Source: Cloacibacillus sp. (lineage in GTDB: Bacteria > Synergistota > Synergistia > Synergistales > Synergistaceae). From it: 23,469 nt of DNA. Below are positions 13,684-20,871 of the stretch, piece after piece (position 1 is the stretch's first letter; each line of letters opens with the position of its first letter). The position numbers and the translations under genes are program-made. Below the pieces are notes generated by a model. That model was given only the letters and a program-made list of their open reading frames with translations, was not told the origin of the DNA and ran no database searches. The stretch covers positions 1 to 23,469 of the forward strand of contig NZ_JAJBUX010000104.1 in the NCBI RefSeq assembly GCF_020860125.1. Reading direction: 5' to 3'.

Positions 13684-14368
13684 AAAAATCATCGAGGACT
13701 TTCCTGACGCGAAGATCGGCTGGCTTCGCGCGCGGATAACGAACGGATCAGGGTCGCCCCATGTGGCGGAGATGAAGGGGGGACTCGCGGCGAACCTCAA
13801 CGATATCGGGATCTCCGCAGATACGCTGACGCTCCATCCAGACGTGCGCCGCTGGCGTGAGACATATTCGAAGATGGGAGTCAAACCTAGCAAATACCGC
13901 TGTTCGCTGGAGGCGCTGCTGCGCCGTATATTTAAGGGCGACATGTGGAGCGTATCTGACGTTGTCGACTGCTATGACTGCGTATCCGCGCTGAACCTGC
14001 TGCCTATGGGGGCGCATGACATGACGAAGCTGCGCGGCGATATGGTGCTGCGCTATGTCCGTGAGGGCGAAAAATTCTACCCTCTCGGCGCGGGCGACAG
14101 CGTCGTCGAATGCGCGCCGCCGCAGATAGTCTACGCCGACGGCGAAAAGGTCTGCTGCTGGCTCTGGAACTATCGTGACACGCGCGACGCCTGCGTTGAC
14201 GATACCACGGAGGAGGCGCTCTTCCTTGTGGACTGTGCTTTTGAGACCGAATGGCGCACCGTTGGTGAGGGGATAGCCGCCTTGGCGAGAGAGCTTGAGG
14301 CCATCGGCTGTCTGGTGCGCGCGAGCGGCATCGTCAACGCCGCTTCGCCCTCGGCGGAGATCGAATAG
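13664..14368 (+). CDS. Solo B3/B4 domain protein (Phe-tRNA synthetase beta-like)
   Basis: The cytoplasmic protein has about 234 residues and matches the B3/B4 domain that occurs in the beta subunit of phenylalanyl-tRNA synthetase, here without any synthetase. Typical stretches are YSKMGVKPSKYRCSLEALLRR, DVVDCYDCVSALNLLPMGAHD and VVECAPPQIVYADGEKVCCW. In the synthetase this fold edits mischarged tRNA; the role of solo copies is not established. GGAGGAG six bases before ATG 13664 gives the start, inside the end of the Gx gene. Its place in a flavin-transferase operon is not explained by any known role. Operon membership is firm because of the overlap; a functional link is not. Confidence 0.85.
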   Translation: MKLSIDKKIIEDFPDAKIGWLRARITNGSGSPHVAEMKGGLAANLNDIGISADTLTLHPDVRRWRETYSKMGVKPSKYRCSLEALLRRIFKGDMWSVSDVVDCYDCVSALNLLPMGAHDMTKLRGDMVLRYVREGEKFYPLGAGDSVVECAPPQIVYADGEKVCCWLWNYRDTRDACVDDTTEEALFLVDCAFETEWRTVGEGIAALARELEAIGCLVRASGIVNAASPSAEIE

Positions 14369-14707
14369 ATGGCGAACATTGGCTGCTGCGGCGTGGACTG
14401 CGACGCCTGCGAGGCGCGCCGGGCCACCGCCAGACGGGATAACGCGGCGCTTGCGAAGATCGCCGCCGCGCAGGAGAGTGCCGGACAGGGGTCCTTTATC
14501 CTGCCCTCGCGCCTGCGCTGTACAGGCTGCCTTGAGCCGGGCGAAAAGAGCGTCAGCTGCGCCGAGTGCGCCATACGCGAATGCGCCCTCGCGAGCCATA
14601 TCCCCCACTGCGGCTTCTGCCCCGACTTCCCCTGCGAGCTGGGAAGCGCCGTCTGGGAGGCGGTGCCGGAATACAAGCACAATCTCGAAGTGCTGCGGAG
14701 CCGGTGA
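14369..14707 (+). CDS. Cys-rich DUF3795-type small protein
   Basis: The 112-residue protein has many Cys residues in paired motifs: GCCGVDCDAC near the N-terminus, RCTGC, CAECAIREC, and HCGFCPDFPCE near the C-terminus. This is the pattern of DUF3795 proteins, which presumably bind Zn or an Fe-S cluster. The function is unknown. The ATG follows the previous stop codon directly (TAGATG), so it is the last gene of the operon that starts with apbE. A terminator follows within 60 bases. Confidence 0.8.
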   Translation: MANIGCCGVDCDACEARRATARRDNAALAKIAAAQESAGQGSFILPSRLRCTGCLEPGEKSVSCAECAIRECALASHIPHCGFCPDFPCELGSAVWEAVPEYKHNLEVLRSR

Positions 14708-14740
14708 GAAGATATTTTTGACGGCGGCCCTCCGGTAGTT

Positions 14741-14765
14741 CCGGAGATAGCGGCTTCCGGTTTTT
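14741..14765 (+). terminator. Terminator of the apbE operon
   Basis: CCGGAG (14741-14746) pairs with TTCCGG (14755-14760), one pair being G-U. TTTTT follows at once. It lies 33 bases after the last stop of the operon. Confidence 0.75.
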
Positions 14766-14777
14766 AGCACGGCATGG

Positions 14778-14825
14778 AAAAATAAAAATGGTGCCGCTGC
14801 GTTCAGAAGGCCGGAGCGGGCGGCA
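14778..14825 (-). terminator. Probable terminator of the FadR-type regulator gene
   Basis: On the minus strand TGCCGC (14825-14820) and GCGGCA (14797-14792) form a 6-bp stem with a large GC-rich loop, followed by CCATTTTTATTTTT. It starts nine bases after the regulator stop codon. The large loop makes it less than ideal. Confidence 0.5.
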
Positions 14826-14833
14826 ATTTTACG

Positions 14834-15529
14834 TCAGTTGGGATTCCCCATGTCGGTGTCCAGCGTATGGCGGAAGACGATCAGCGATTTTTCCACGGCC
14901 TCCACGAGCCCTTCGGTATTGCCGGTGCAGAATATATTAAGCAGCTTTTCGTGGTTTTCCATAACCGTGCTGTCGAGCACCTCGCTGCTCTTGCTGATGT
15001 AGGGCCGGCAGAGATCCATTATCAGTCTGCCCATCTTAATGATAAACTGGTTGCCGGTCGCCTCGAGCATGATGCTGTGAAAGGTACGGTCAGCCTCTCC
15101 CGCCTCCGACTTGTGCGAGAGCTGGAGTTCGCGGTATTCGTCTAGCGCGCGCCGCGCCGCAGCCTTTTTCTCCTCCGTCGCCTTCGCGGCGGCAAGCGAC
15201 ATATAGGCCTGCTCAAACATCAGGCGGAATTCATAGAGCTCTTCGGCGCTCGAACGCTGGAGCATCATATCGAGGAGCAGCGGACGCAGTATCTGCGGCC
15301 CGATGGATTCTTTCAAATAGGTGCCTTTGCCCTGAGCCGATTCAACTACCCCCAACACCTGGAGCATCTTGATCGCCTCGCGGATGCTCGATTTTCCTAC
15401 GCCGTACCGTTCCGACATCTCCCGCTCCGAGGGGAGCAATTCTCCCGGTTTAAACTCTCCGTCTCTGATCGAGTTTTGTATGCTGTCTAAAACGAGTTGA
15501 GAGAGCGTGTTTTCCCTTCTTAGTTCCAT
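14834..15529 (-). CDS. FadR/GntR-family transcriptional regulator (FCD domain)
   Basis: This cytoplasmic DNA-binding protein has 231 residues, standard for the FadR subfamily. The GntR winged helix occupies about residues 8-72 (GELLPSEREMSERYGVGKSS, then IREAIKMLQVLGVVES and GKGTYL). The all-helical FCD effector domain follows (about 85-215), with DRTFHSIMLEATGN and MENHEKLL probably supplying metal or ligand contacts. Relatives respond to organic acids or amino-acid breakdown products. AGGTGA six bases before ATG 15529 gives the start. It is divergent from the ornithine-cyclodeaminase homologue, 179 bases apart, so it most likely controls that gene and itself. Confidence 0.92.
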   Translation of the reverse strand: MELRRENTLSQLVLDSIQNSIRDGEFKPGELLPSEREMSERYGVGKSSIREAIKMLQVLGVVESAQGKGTYLKESIGPQILRPLLLDMMLQRSSAEELYEFRLMFEQAYMSLAAAKATEEKKAAARRALDEYRELQLSHKSEAGEADRTFHSIMLEATGNQFIIKMGRLIMDLCRPYISKSSEVLDSTVMENHEKLLNIFCTGNTEGLVEAVEKSLIVFRHTLDTDMGNPN

Positions 15530-15633
15530 CACCGATCACCTCTGGATAAAATATACTCAGTCAACTGCGCGCGACATTAATCAGTAGTGAGACTGCCTTT
15601 ATTATAAATTATCCGTGCCAATGAAGGTAGCGC

Positions 15634-15692
15634 TTGACAAAAATTGTTGGTTGACGGAGTATAGTTATTAGCAGATATCTGATAAGTAGAAT
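15634..15692 (+). promoter_or_regulatory. Promoter and operator region of the ornithine cyclodeaminase homologue
   Basis: A perfect TTGACA (15634-15639) precedes TATAGT (15660-15665) at a long 20-base spacing. A second TTGACG (15651) and a TAGAAT (15687) are alternatives. The perfect palindrome CAGATATCTG (15672-15681) lies between the -10 and the ATG and, with partly matching TTAT/ATAA flanks, is the best candidate site for the divergent FadR-type regulator. Confidence 0.45.
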
Positions 15693-15708
15693 AGAGAGGT
15701 CGAATCAC

Positions 15709-16689
15709 ATGTTATATTTGAACGGCAAAGATATAAGAGAGATCTTCTCGATGAGGGAGGCCATTGAGTCGGACCGCGAGGCCTTTATGATCCAGGCGGA
15801 GGGGCTGGCGGAGGTTCCCGTGCGGACGAATTTTGACGTCGTCAAGGACGGCATAACCTCTTTTATGCCCGCGCTGATAAAAAAGTATCCGCGGGTGGGG
15901 ATCAAGATTGTCTCGACATACACGGAAAATTATAAGAGGGGGATGCCCGCCGTTTCGGCGACTGTGCTGCTGGCCGATCCCGAGACGGGCGTCGTCAACG
16001 CGATGCTTGACGGTACCGAGCTGACGCGCATGCGCACCGGCGCCGTCTCCGGATTGGCCACGGAGCTTTTGTCTAATGAGGAGGCCGAGTGCGGCGCGCT
16101 CTTCGGAACCGGCGGACAGGCCGCCTCGCAGCTTGAGGCGGTGCTGACGGCAAGGCCGCTGAAGGAGGTGCGCGTCTTTGACATGACGGCCGATAGGGTC
16201 GCGGACTTTATCAGCCGCATGGAGGAGTGCGCATCGAAGTTCGGCACGCGGCTCATCGCCGCAGGAAGCCCGCTGGAGGCCGTCTCGGACGCCGATATTA
16301 TCACCACGGTGACCACCAGTCCGCAGCCCGTCTTTGACGGACGCTGTGCGAAGCCGGGGGCGCACATAAACGCCGTCGGCACCTTCCTGCCGCATAAACG
16401 CGAGCTTGACGAGTATATTGTGAGGCGCGCCGATAAAATTTTCATCGATAACCGCGAGGCGGTGATGAGCGAGGCGGGAGAGTTCCTCATCCCGATGGCG
16501 GAGGGACGCTTCTCGGAGGAGATGATTGCGGGCGAGCTCGGCGATCTGCTGCTGGGACGCGTCGCGGGCCGTAGCGATAAAAAAGAGATCACGCTGATGA
16601 AGACGGTGGGCTTCGCGACGCTCGATATCGTCATCGCGCATAAGGTCTATGAGAAGGCGCTTAAAGCCGGGATAGGCACGGTACTCTAA
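15709..16689 (+). CDS. Ornithine cyclodeaminase / mu-crystallin family enzyme
   Basis: This cytoplasmic NAD(P)-dependent enzyme has 326 residues, the usual size. The family includes ornithine cyclodeaminase (ornithine to proline plus ammonia), alanine dehydrogenase of the archaeal type and ketimine reductases. Seen features are an N-terminal substrate region with Lys66 in VGIKIVSTYT, RTGAVSG (109-115), the dinucleotide-binding GTGGQA (133-138), DADIITTVTTS, and HINAVGTFLPHKRELD, where family members carry the catalytic Asp. The exact substrate cannot be read from sequence. AGAGAGG lies nine bases before the ATG. It is a one-gene unit between a divergent FadR-type regulator and a bidirectional terminator. 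Confidence 0.9.
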   Translation: MLYLNGKDIREIFSMREAIESDREAFMIQAEGLAEVPVRTNFDVVKDGITSFMPALIKKYPRVGIKIVSTYTENYKRGMPAVSATVLLADPETGVVNAMLDGTELTRMRTGAVSGLATELLSNEEAECGALFGTGGQAASQLEAVLTARPLKEVRVFDMTADRVADFISRMEECASKFGTRLIAAGSPLEAVSDADIITTVTTSPQPVFDGRCAKPGAHINAVGTFLPHKRELDEYIVRRADKIFIDNREAVMSEAGEFLIPMAEGRFSEEMIAGELGDLLLGRVAGRSDKKEITLMKTVGFATLDIVIAHKVYEKALKAGIGTVL

Positions 16690-16718
16690 CGCCGCCGCTT
16701 GGGTACGAAATAAAAATT

Positions 16719-16758
16719 GTCCCGGTACCGCGTAATATCTGCGGCGCCGGGGCTTTCG
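16719..16758. terminator. Bidirectional terminator between convergent genes
   Basis: GTCCCGGTACCGC (16719-16731) pairs with GCGGCGCCGGGGC (16741-16753) except for a small internal mismatch and one G-U pair. On the plus strand TTTCGTTCTTT follows; on the minus strand ACAATTTTTATTT follows. It serves the cyclodeaminase homologue and the convergent hydrolase gene. Confidence 0.8.
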
Positions 16759-16780
16759 TTCTTTGAAAAACAGCGGTCTC

Positions 16781-17827
16781 TTATTTCAGGGACTGCTTAA
16801 AGAAGGATTCAAGCTTATCGAAGGGGATCAGCTTCACGCGGTCGTAGAGGTCCACGTGTCCGGCCTTCGGGACGATGTAGAGCTCCTTCGGCTCCGCGGC
16901 GCGCCGGTAGGCGTCCTCGCTGAACTCCCGCGAGTGGGCCTCCGATCCCGTGATGAAGAGCATCGGGCGCGGCGAGATCGTTTCGATATCCTCGAAGGGA
17001 TAGAAGTTCATGAACTTGACGTTGCTGGTGAAAGTCGGGTGCGTCGTGAGCTCCTTCGAGGAGCCGGCGGGGGTGAATTCGCCTCTCTCCGTGCGGTAGA
17101 AGTCATAGAACTCACGCTCGATGGGGTTGGACTTTTCGGTGATCTCATGCACCGTGCCGCTGGTATACTTCATCTCGCCGCCGGTGAATTCCAGCAGACG
17201 CTGCCGCGCCGCCTCTTCGAGGATTTTCTTTCTTTGTTCGACTGTCTGTGAATGGTTTAGGCCGCTGCGGTTCGCCGCTCCCATGTTATACATGCTGACG
17301 GTCGATACGGCTCTTATGCGCGGGTCGATTTTAGCGGCGCTGATGGCGAAGCTGCCGCTGCCGCAGATGCCGATGGCGCCGATCCTCTTTGCGTCGACGA
17401 AGGGCCTTGTGCTGAGGAAGTCCACCGCGGCGCTGAAATCATCGGCGTAGACGTCGGGCAGGACGGCGTTGCGCGGCTGTCCCGCGCTCTCGCCCCAGAA
17501 GGAGAGGTCTATCGCCAGCGTGACGAAACCGCGCTCCGCCATCTTCTGGGCGTAGAGGTTCGCGCTCTGTTCTTTGACCGCTCCCATCGGGTGGCCGACG
17601 ACGATCGCGGAATACTTCGCGCCCCGGCTCATATTCTTGGGGGTGAAGAGGTTGCCCGCGACGTCCATCTTGTAGAGGTTCTTAAAGACGACCTTCTCCA
17701 TCGTCACCCCGCCGCTCTTGTAGAAGTTGTCCGCGCCGTCCGACATATCCGCCGCGTGGGCCGTCCCGGCCATGGCCGTCATTGCGAGCGCCGCCGTAAT
17801 TATCATTGCCAATCCGATCATTTTCAT
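16781..17827 (-). CDS. Exported alpha/beta hydrolase, dienelactone-hydrolase/YcjY-like
   Basis: The 348-residue protein starts with a classic signal peptide (hydrophobic about 4-20, cleavage expected after AHA at 25), so it acts outside the cytoplasm. The mature part is an alpha/beta hydrolase with VVGHPMGAVKEQ near the oxyanion strand and DLSFWGESAGQPR. Its nucleophile elbow reads GAIGICGSG, with Cys155 at the nucleophile position. Glu296 (TGSEAHSR) is a candidate acid and His324 (KAGHVDLYD) the candidate base. A Cys nucleophile is typical of dienelactone hydrolases and of the YcjY group; the natural substrate is unknown. AAAGGAG eight bases before the ATG sets the start. A small helical protein is encoded 70 bases upstream, and a LysR regulator diverges beyond it. 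Confidence 0.85.
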   Translation of the reverse strand: MKMIGLAMIITAALAMTAMAGTAHAADMSDGADNFYKSGGVTMEKVVFKNLYKMDVAGNLFTPKNMSRGAKYSAIVVGHPMGAVKEQSANLYAQKMAERGFVTLAIDLSFWGESAGQPRNAVLPDVYADDFSAAVDFLSTRPFVDAKRIGAIGICGSGSFAISAAKIDPRIRAVSTVSMYNMGAANRSGLNHSQTVEQRKKILEEAARQRLLEFTGGEMKYTSGTVHEITEKSNPIEREFYDFYRTERGEFTPAGSSKELTTHPTFTSNVKFMNFYPFEDIETISPRPMLFITGSEAHSREFSEDAYRRAAEPKELYIVPKAGHVDLYDRVKLIPFDKLESFFKQSLK

Positions 17828-17897
17828 AACTTTTTCTCCTTTCAGATTTTGGCTTTCAGCCTTTATTGTTTTTTGTTTTATATTGCTTTTGGATTTT

Positions 17898-18131
17898 TTA
17901 CCGTGCTTTGGCGGCCTTTGTCATTTTAAAGGCCAGAAAATCAAGACAGTCGATCTTCCTCTGGTTCTCGTGCAGACCGCGAAGCAGCGCGGTCCGGTGT
18001 TCCGCGAGGAGCGCCGCCTGTTCCGCGGTCTTTTCCTCTTCGCCCAGCCGTATAAATTTTTCGATCGCCTCCGAAGGGCAGCCCGCGTCTCTCAGATTCT
18101 CTCTGACGGCCTCTTTTTCTCTTTCTCTCAC
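17898..18131 (-). CDS. Small conserved helical protein, 77 residues, unknown function
   Basis: The product is soluble and almost entirely helical, with AGCPSEAIEKFIRLGEEEKT followed by LLAEHRTALLRGLHENQRKI and DCLDFLAF. I recognise this pattern as that of short conserved hypothetical proteins widespread in anaerobes, often next to oxidoreductase or hydrolase genes, but no function is known. GGAGG six bases before GTG 18131 sets the start; an upstream in-frame TTG at 18152 overlaps the promoter and is unlikely. It has a strong promoter and is followed by the exported hydrolase, so the two are probably co-transcribed. Confidence 0.75.
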   Translation of the reverse strand: MREREKEAVRENLRDAGCPSEAIEKFIRLGEEEKTAEQAALLAEHRTALLRGLHENQRKIDCLDFLAFKMTKAAKAR

Positions 18132-18152
18132 CCCCTCACCTCCTTGCCCCAA

Positions 18153-18181
18153 ATTATATGGGTGGCCTGTGGATATATCAA
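18153..18181 (-). promoter_or_regulatory. Promoter of the small protein / hydrolase unit
   Basis: On the minus strand TTGATA (18181-18176) is followed after 17 bases by a perfect TATAAT (18158-18153). It lies back to back with the LysR gene promoter, so one regulator can affect both. Confidence 0.75.
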
Positions 18182-18219
18182 ATGCTTATAATAAATCTAT
18201 TGCCATGCGTATAAAGCAT
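18182..18219. promoter_or_regulatory. Inverted repeat between divergent promoters, LysR-site candidate
   Basis: ATGCTTATA (18182-18190) and TATAAAGCAT (18210-18219) are inverted copies apart from one extra A. They lie between and over the two divergent -35 boxes. LysR regulators bind such sites beside their own gene. The arms are 19 bases apart. Confidence 0.45.
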
Positions 18220-18227
18220 AGTAAAAT
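18200..18227 (+). promoter_or_regulatory. Promoter of the LysR gene
   Basis: TTGCCA (18200-18205) and TAAAAT (18222-18227) are separated by 16 bases and point to the LysR gene, whose ATG is 34 bases further on. It overlaps the inverted repeat proposed as the regulator site, as expected for autoregulation. Confidence 0.55.
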
Positions 18228-18260
18228 ATATCCATTACGGGAAGAGGGGCAGGTGTGGTG

Positions 18261-19154
18261 ATGGACCTTAGAGTACTGCAATATTTTCTCGCGATTGCCC
18301 GCGAGGGTAACATTACGAAAGCGGCGGAGTCTCTGCACATGACGCAGCCGACGCTCTCGCGCCAGATCAAGGAGCTCGAGACAAATCTTGGCAAGCAGCT
18401 GCTGATCCGCGGCAACCGCAGGGTCACGCTGACCGACGAGGGGATGCTGCTGAGGAAGAGGGCGGAGGAGATCGTCTCCCTGCTGGAGAAGACGGAGGGC
18501 GAGATAACCGCCTCGGACGAGGTGATAAGCGGAGATATCTTCATCGGCTGCGGCGAGACGGAGGGGATGCGCTTTATGGTCAGGACCGCGAAGCAGATGC
18601 GCGACGACTACCCCGACGTCAATTTTCACCTCTTCAGCGGCAACGAGGGGGATATCGCGGAGCGGCTGGATAAGGGGCTGCTTGATTTCGCCCTCTTCAT
18701 CGGAATGGCCAATCTGGATAAATACGATCATTTTAAGCTGCCGAAAGACGATTTATGGGGCATGCTGATGCGGAAAGACGATCCGCTCGCTGCCCGCGAG
18801 AGCATCGCTCCCCGCGACCTTGAGGGAGTTCCAATCCTCTGCCCGAGACAGGTGCTGCTCAATAATGATATGTCGGGCTGGCTCGGCCACGATTTTCGGA
18901 AGCTGAACATCGTCGCCTCCTATAACCTTGTCTATAATGTCTCACTGATGGTGGAGGAGGGAATGGGCGCCGCCCTCTGTATCGACGGCCTTATCAACGT
19001 CTTTGGGCGCGGCGGGTTATGCTTTCGCCCGCTTGAACCTAGGGTTACGGCTGGGCTTGTCATCGCCTGGAAAAAATATCAGGTATTCTCACGCGCGGCG
19101 GAGACGTTCTTAACGCGCCTGCAAAGCGGATTTGCCATAGAAGAGGACCGATAG
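18261..19154 (+). CDS. LysR-family transcriptional regulator
   Basis: The 297-residue protein has the standard LysR layout. The N-terminal HTH (about 1-60) reads MDLRVLQYFLAIAREGNITK and TQPTLSRQIKELE. A linker helix and a two-lobed periplasmic-binding-like effector domain follow (about 90-295). The ATG at 18261 gives the family-typical start; GTG codons six and three bases earlier are less likely. AGG lies seven bases upstream. It is divergent from the small protein and hydrolase genes, its most likely targets. The serine dehydratase gene starts 38 bases after its stop in the same direction, so read-through or regulation of that gene is also possible. The inducer is unknown. Confidence 0.93.
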   Translation: MDLRVLQYFLAIAREGNITKAAESLHMTQPTLSRQIKELETNLGKQLLIRGNRRVTLTDEGMLLRKRAEEIVSLLEKTEGEITASDEVISGDIFIGCGETEGMRFMVRTAKQMRDDYPDVNFHLFSGNEGDIAERLDKGLLDFALFIGMANLDKYDHFKLPKDDLWGMLMRKDDPLAARESIAPRDLEGVPILCPRQVLLNNDMSGWLGHDFRKLNIVASYNLVYNVSLMVEEGMGAALCIDGLINVFGRGGLCFRPLEPRVTAGLVIAWKKYQVFSRAAETFLTRLQSGFAIEEDR

Positions 19155-19192
19155 CAACGAAAAAATAAAAATCAATAGGAGTTGATATTTTG

Positions 19193-20761
19193 ATGGACAG
19201 AATGCCGGCAAGTATCTTTAACGACGTCATCGGGCCCGTAATGCGCGGTCCTTCGAGTTCTCATGTCGCTGGCGCGGCGCGGATCGCCGCCGTTGTGCGG
19301 CAGTCCGTCGGCGGCGCGCCGATGCGCGCCGTCGTCGACTTTGATGTGAACGGCTCGCTCGCCGCCTCGCACGACGGGCACGGCACGGATATGGGCTTTG
19401 TCTGCGGCATGCTTGGCAAGGAGATAACAGAGCCGGATGTGGATCGTTACGCGCGGCTCGCGGAGGCTGCCGGGGTGGAGATCGAATTCAGGATTCTCGA
19501 CTATGGCGCGGAACACCCCAACAACTACCGCATAGAGGTATGGGGCCGCGGCGGCGAACATCACCGGTGGGAGGGGATATCCGTCGGCGGCGGCATGATA
19601 GAGATGCGGCGTTATGACGGTTTTGATATCTCGCTTTGCGGCGACTTTTACGAGGTGCTGGTGAAGCTTCCCCACGGCGGCGCGGCGGCGATGAAGTCCT
19701 CGCGGGCCGTTGCGGGTTCCGCTCCGGATTTCGCGCAGGTTCTGGAAAGCGGCGGCGGGTCGCTGCTCTCTCTGAAATATTCAAAGGCCCTGGAGCCGGA
19801 GGTGCTGCGCGTCGCCGCCGCCGAACACGGAGCGCTGGATTTTGTTTTGATAGCGCCGATGCTGCCGACGCTTTCGCGCGCGGACTGCGCCGTACCATTC
19901 TCGACCGCAGGGGAGATGCTCGCCTATAACGAGGGCCGGGGGCTTGCGATGTGGGAGCTGGCGGCGGAGTACGAAGCCGCGCGCAGCGGCACCGCGAAAG
20001 AAGATGTGCTGGAAAAGATGCGCGGACTGGTCTCGATCATGGAGGGAGCCCTTAAAGAGGGGCTTGCCGGTACGGAGTACGCCGACCGGATACTCGGCCC
20101 CCAGGCCTATTTGATCGAAGCGGCGTGCAAAGAGGGCGCGCTGATTCCCTGCGACATCCTCAACAACGTCATAAAGTCGGTCACGGCGATCATGGAGACG
20201 AAAAGCGCGATGGGCGTCGTCGTCGCGGCGCCGACCGCCGGTTCCTGCGGCTGCCTGCCGGGGACGCTGCTCGGCGCGGGCTTCGCGCTGGGCAAGTCAA
20301 GAGAGGAGATCACGCGCGCGATGCTGGCGGCGGGACTCGTCGGCATCTTCATCGCGGAGGGCGCGACATTCGCCGCCGAGGTGGGGGGCTGTCAGGTGGA
20401 GTGTGGCGCGGGCTCCGGCATGGCGGCGGCGGGGCTCGTGCAGCTCATGGGAGGCAGCGCGGAGCGGTGCATCGACGCCGCCTCAATGGCGCTGCAGAAT
20501 ATTACCGGCCTCGCCTGTGACCCGGTGGCGAACCGCGTGGAGGTCCCATGTCTCGGCAAGAACGTCATGGGCGGCTCGAACGCCGTCGCCTCGGCGAACA
20601 TGGCGCTCGCCGGCTATGATAAGGTGATACCGCTTGACGAAACTATCGCCGCGATGTATGACGTCGGTCTCAAACTGCCGCTGGAGCTGCGCTGTACCTT
20701 CGGCGGCCTCGGCAAAAGCCCCACGGTGCTGAGATTACTGGAAAAAATGAAAAACAGATAA
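19193..20761 (+). CDS. sdaA: L-serine ammonia-lyase, Fe-S dependent, fused beta-alpha form
   Basis: This cytoplasmic enzyme converts L-serine to pyruvate and ammonia with a [4Fe-4S] cluster. The 522-residue chain (numbered here from an in-frame TTG at 19190) equals the sum of separate beta and alpha subunits. Residues about 5-220 form the beta part, with GPVMRGPSSSHVAGAAR at the start; about 270-523 form the alpha part. Conserved Cys motifs are GSCGCLPG (351-358), CQVECGAGSGMAAAG (401-415), ACDPV (442-446) and VPCLGKN (452-458), which contain the cluster and substrate residues. GGAG fits either TTG 19190 (8 bases) or ATG 19193 (11 bases). It supplies pyruvate for fermentation. It follows the LysR gene closely and ends at a strong terminator. 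Confidence 0.95.
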   Translation: MDRMPASIFNDVIGPVMRGPSSSHVAGAARIAAVVRQSVGGAPMRAVVDFDVNGSLAASHDGHGTDMGFVCGMLGKEITEPDVDRYARLAEAAGVEIEFRILDYGAEHPNNYRIEVWGRGGEHHRWEGISVGGGMIEMRRYDGFDISLCGDFYEVLVKLPHGGAAAMKSSRAVAGSAPDFAQVLESGGGSLLSLKYSKALEPEVLRVAAAEHGALDFVLIAPMLPTLSRADCAVPFSTAGEMLAYNEGRGLAMWELAAEYEAARSGTAKEDVLEKMRGLVSIMEGALKEGLAGTEYADRILGPQAYLIEAACKEGALIPCDILNNVIKSVTAIMETKSAMGVVVAAPTAGSCGCLPGTLLGAGFALGKSREEITRAMLAAGLVGIFIAEGATFAAEVGGCQVECGAGSGMAAAGLVQLMGGSAERCIDAASMALQNITGLACDPVANRVEVPCLGKNVMGGSNAVASANMALAGYDKVIPLDETIAAMYDVGLKLPLELRCTFGGLGKSPTVLRLLEKMKNR

Positions 20762-20811
20762 TACCCGGCGCGGTGTAGCACAAAACCACCGCCCGGCCTG
20801 AGCCGCGGCAT

Positions 20812-20841
20812 AAAAACCCTGTCCGTTTGGACAGGGCTTTT
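20812..20841. terminator. Bidirectional terminator between sdaA and the aminotransferase gene
   Basis: CCCTGTCC (20817-20824) and GGACAGGG (20829-20836) form a perfect 8-bp stem with a GTTT loop. CTTTTC follows on the plus strand, and TTTTT on the minus strand (from the A run at 20812-20816). It ends both convergent genes. Confidence 0.88.
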
Positions 20842-20871
20842 CACTTAAATCTGCGTTTCAGGTACCTTGGT

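Noticed and set aside
13748..14770. Long minus-strand frame (340 codons) across the B3/B4 and DUF3795 genes
   Set aside because: It runs antisense to two recognisable, coupled genes and their terminator; its product is low in recognisable motifs.
15712..16641. Minus-strand frame of 309 codons opposite the cyclodeaminase homologue
   Set aside because: Antisense shadow; no ribosome-binding site or domain.
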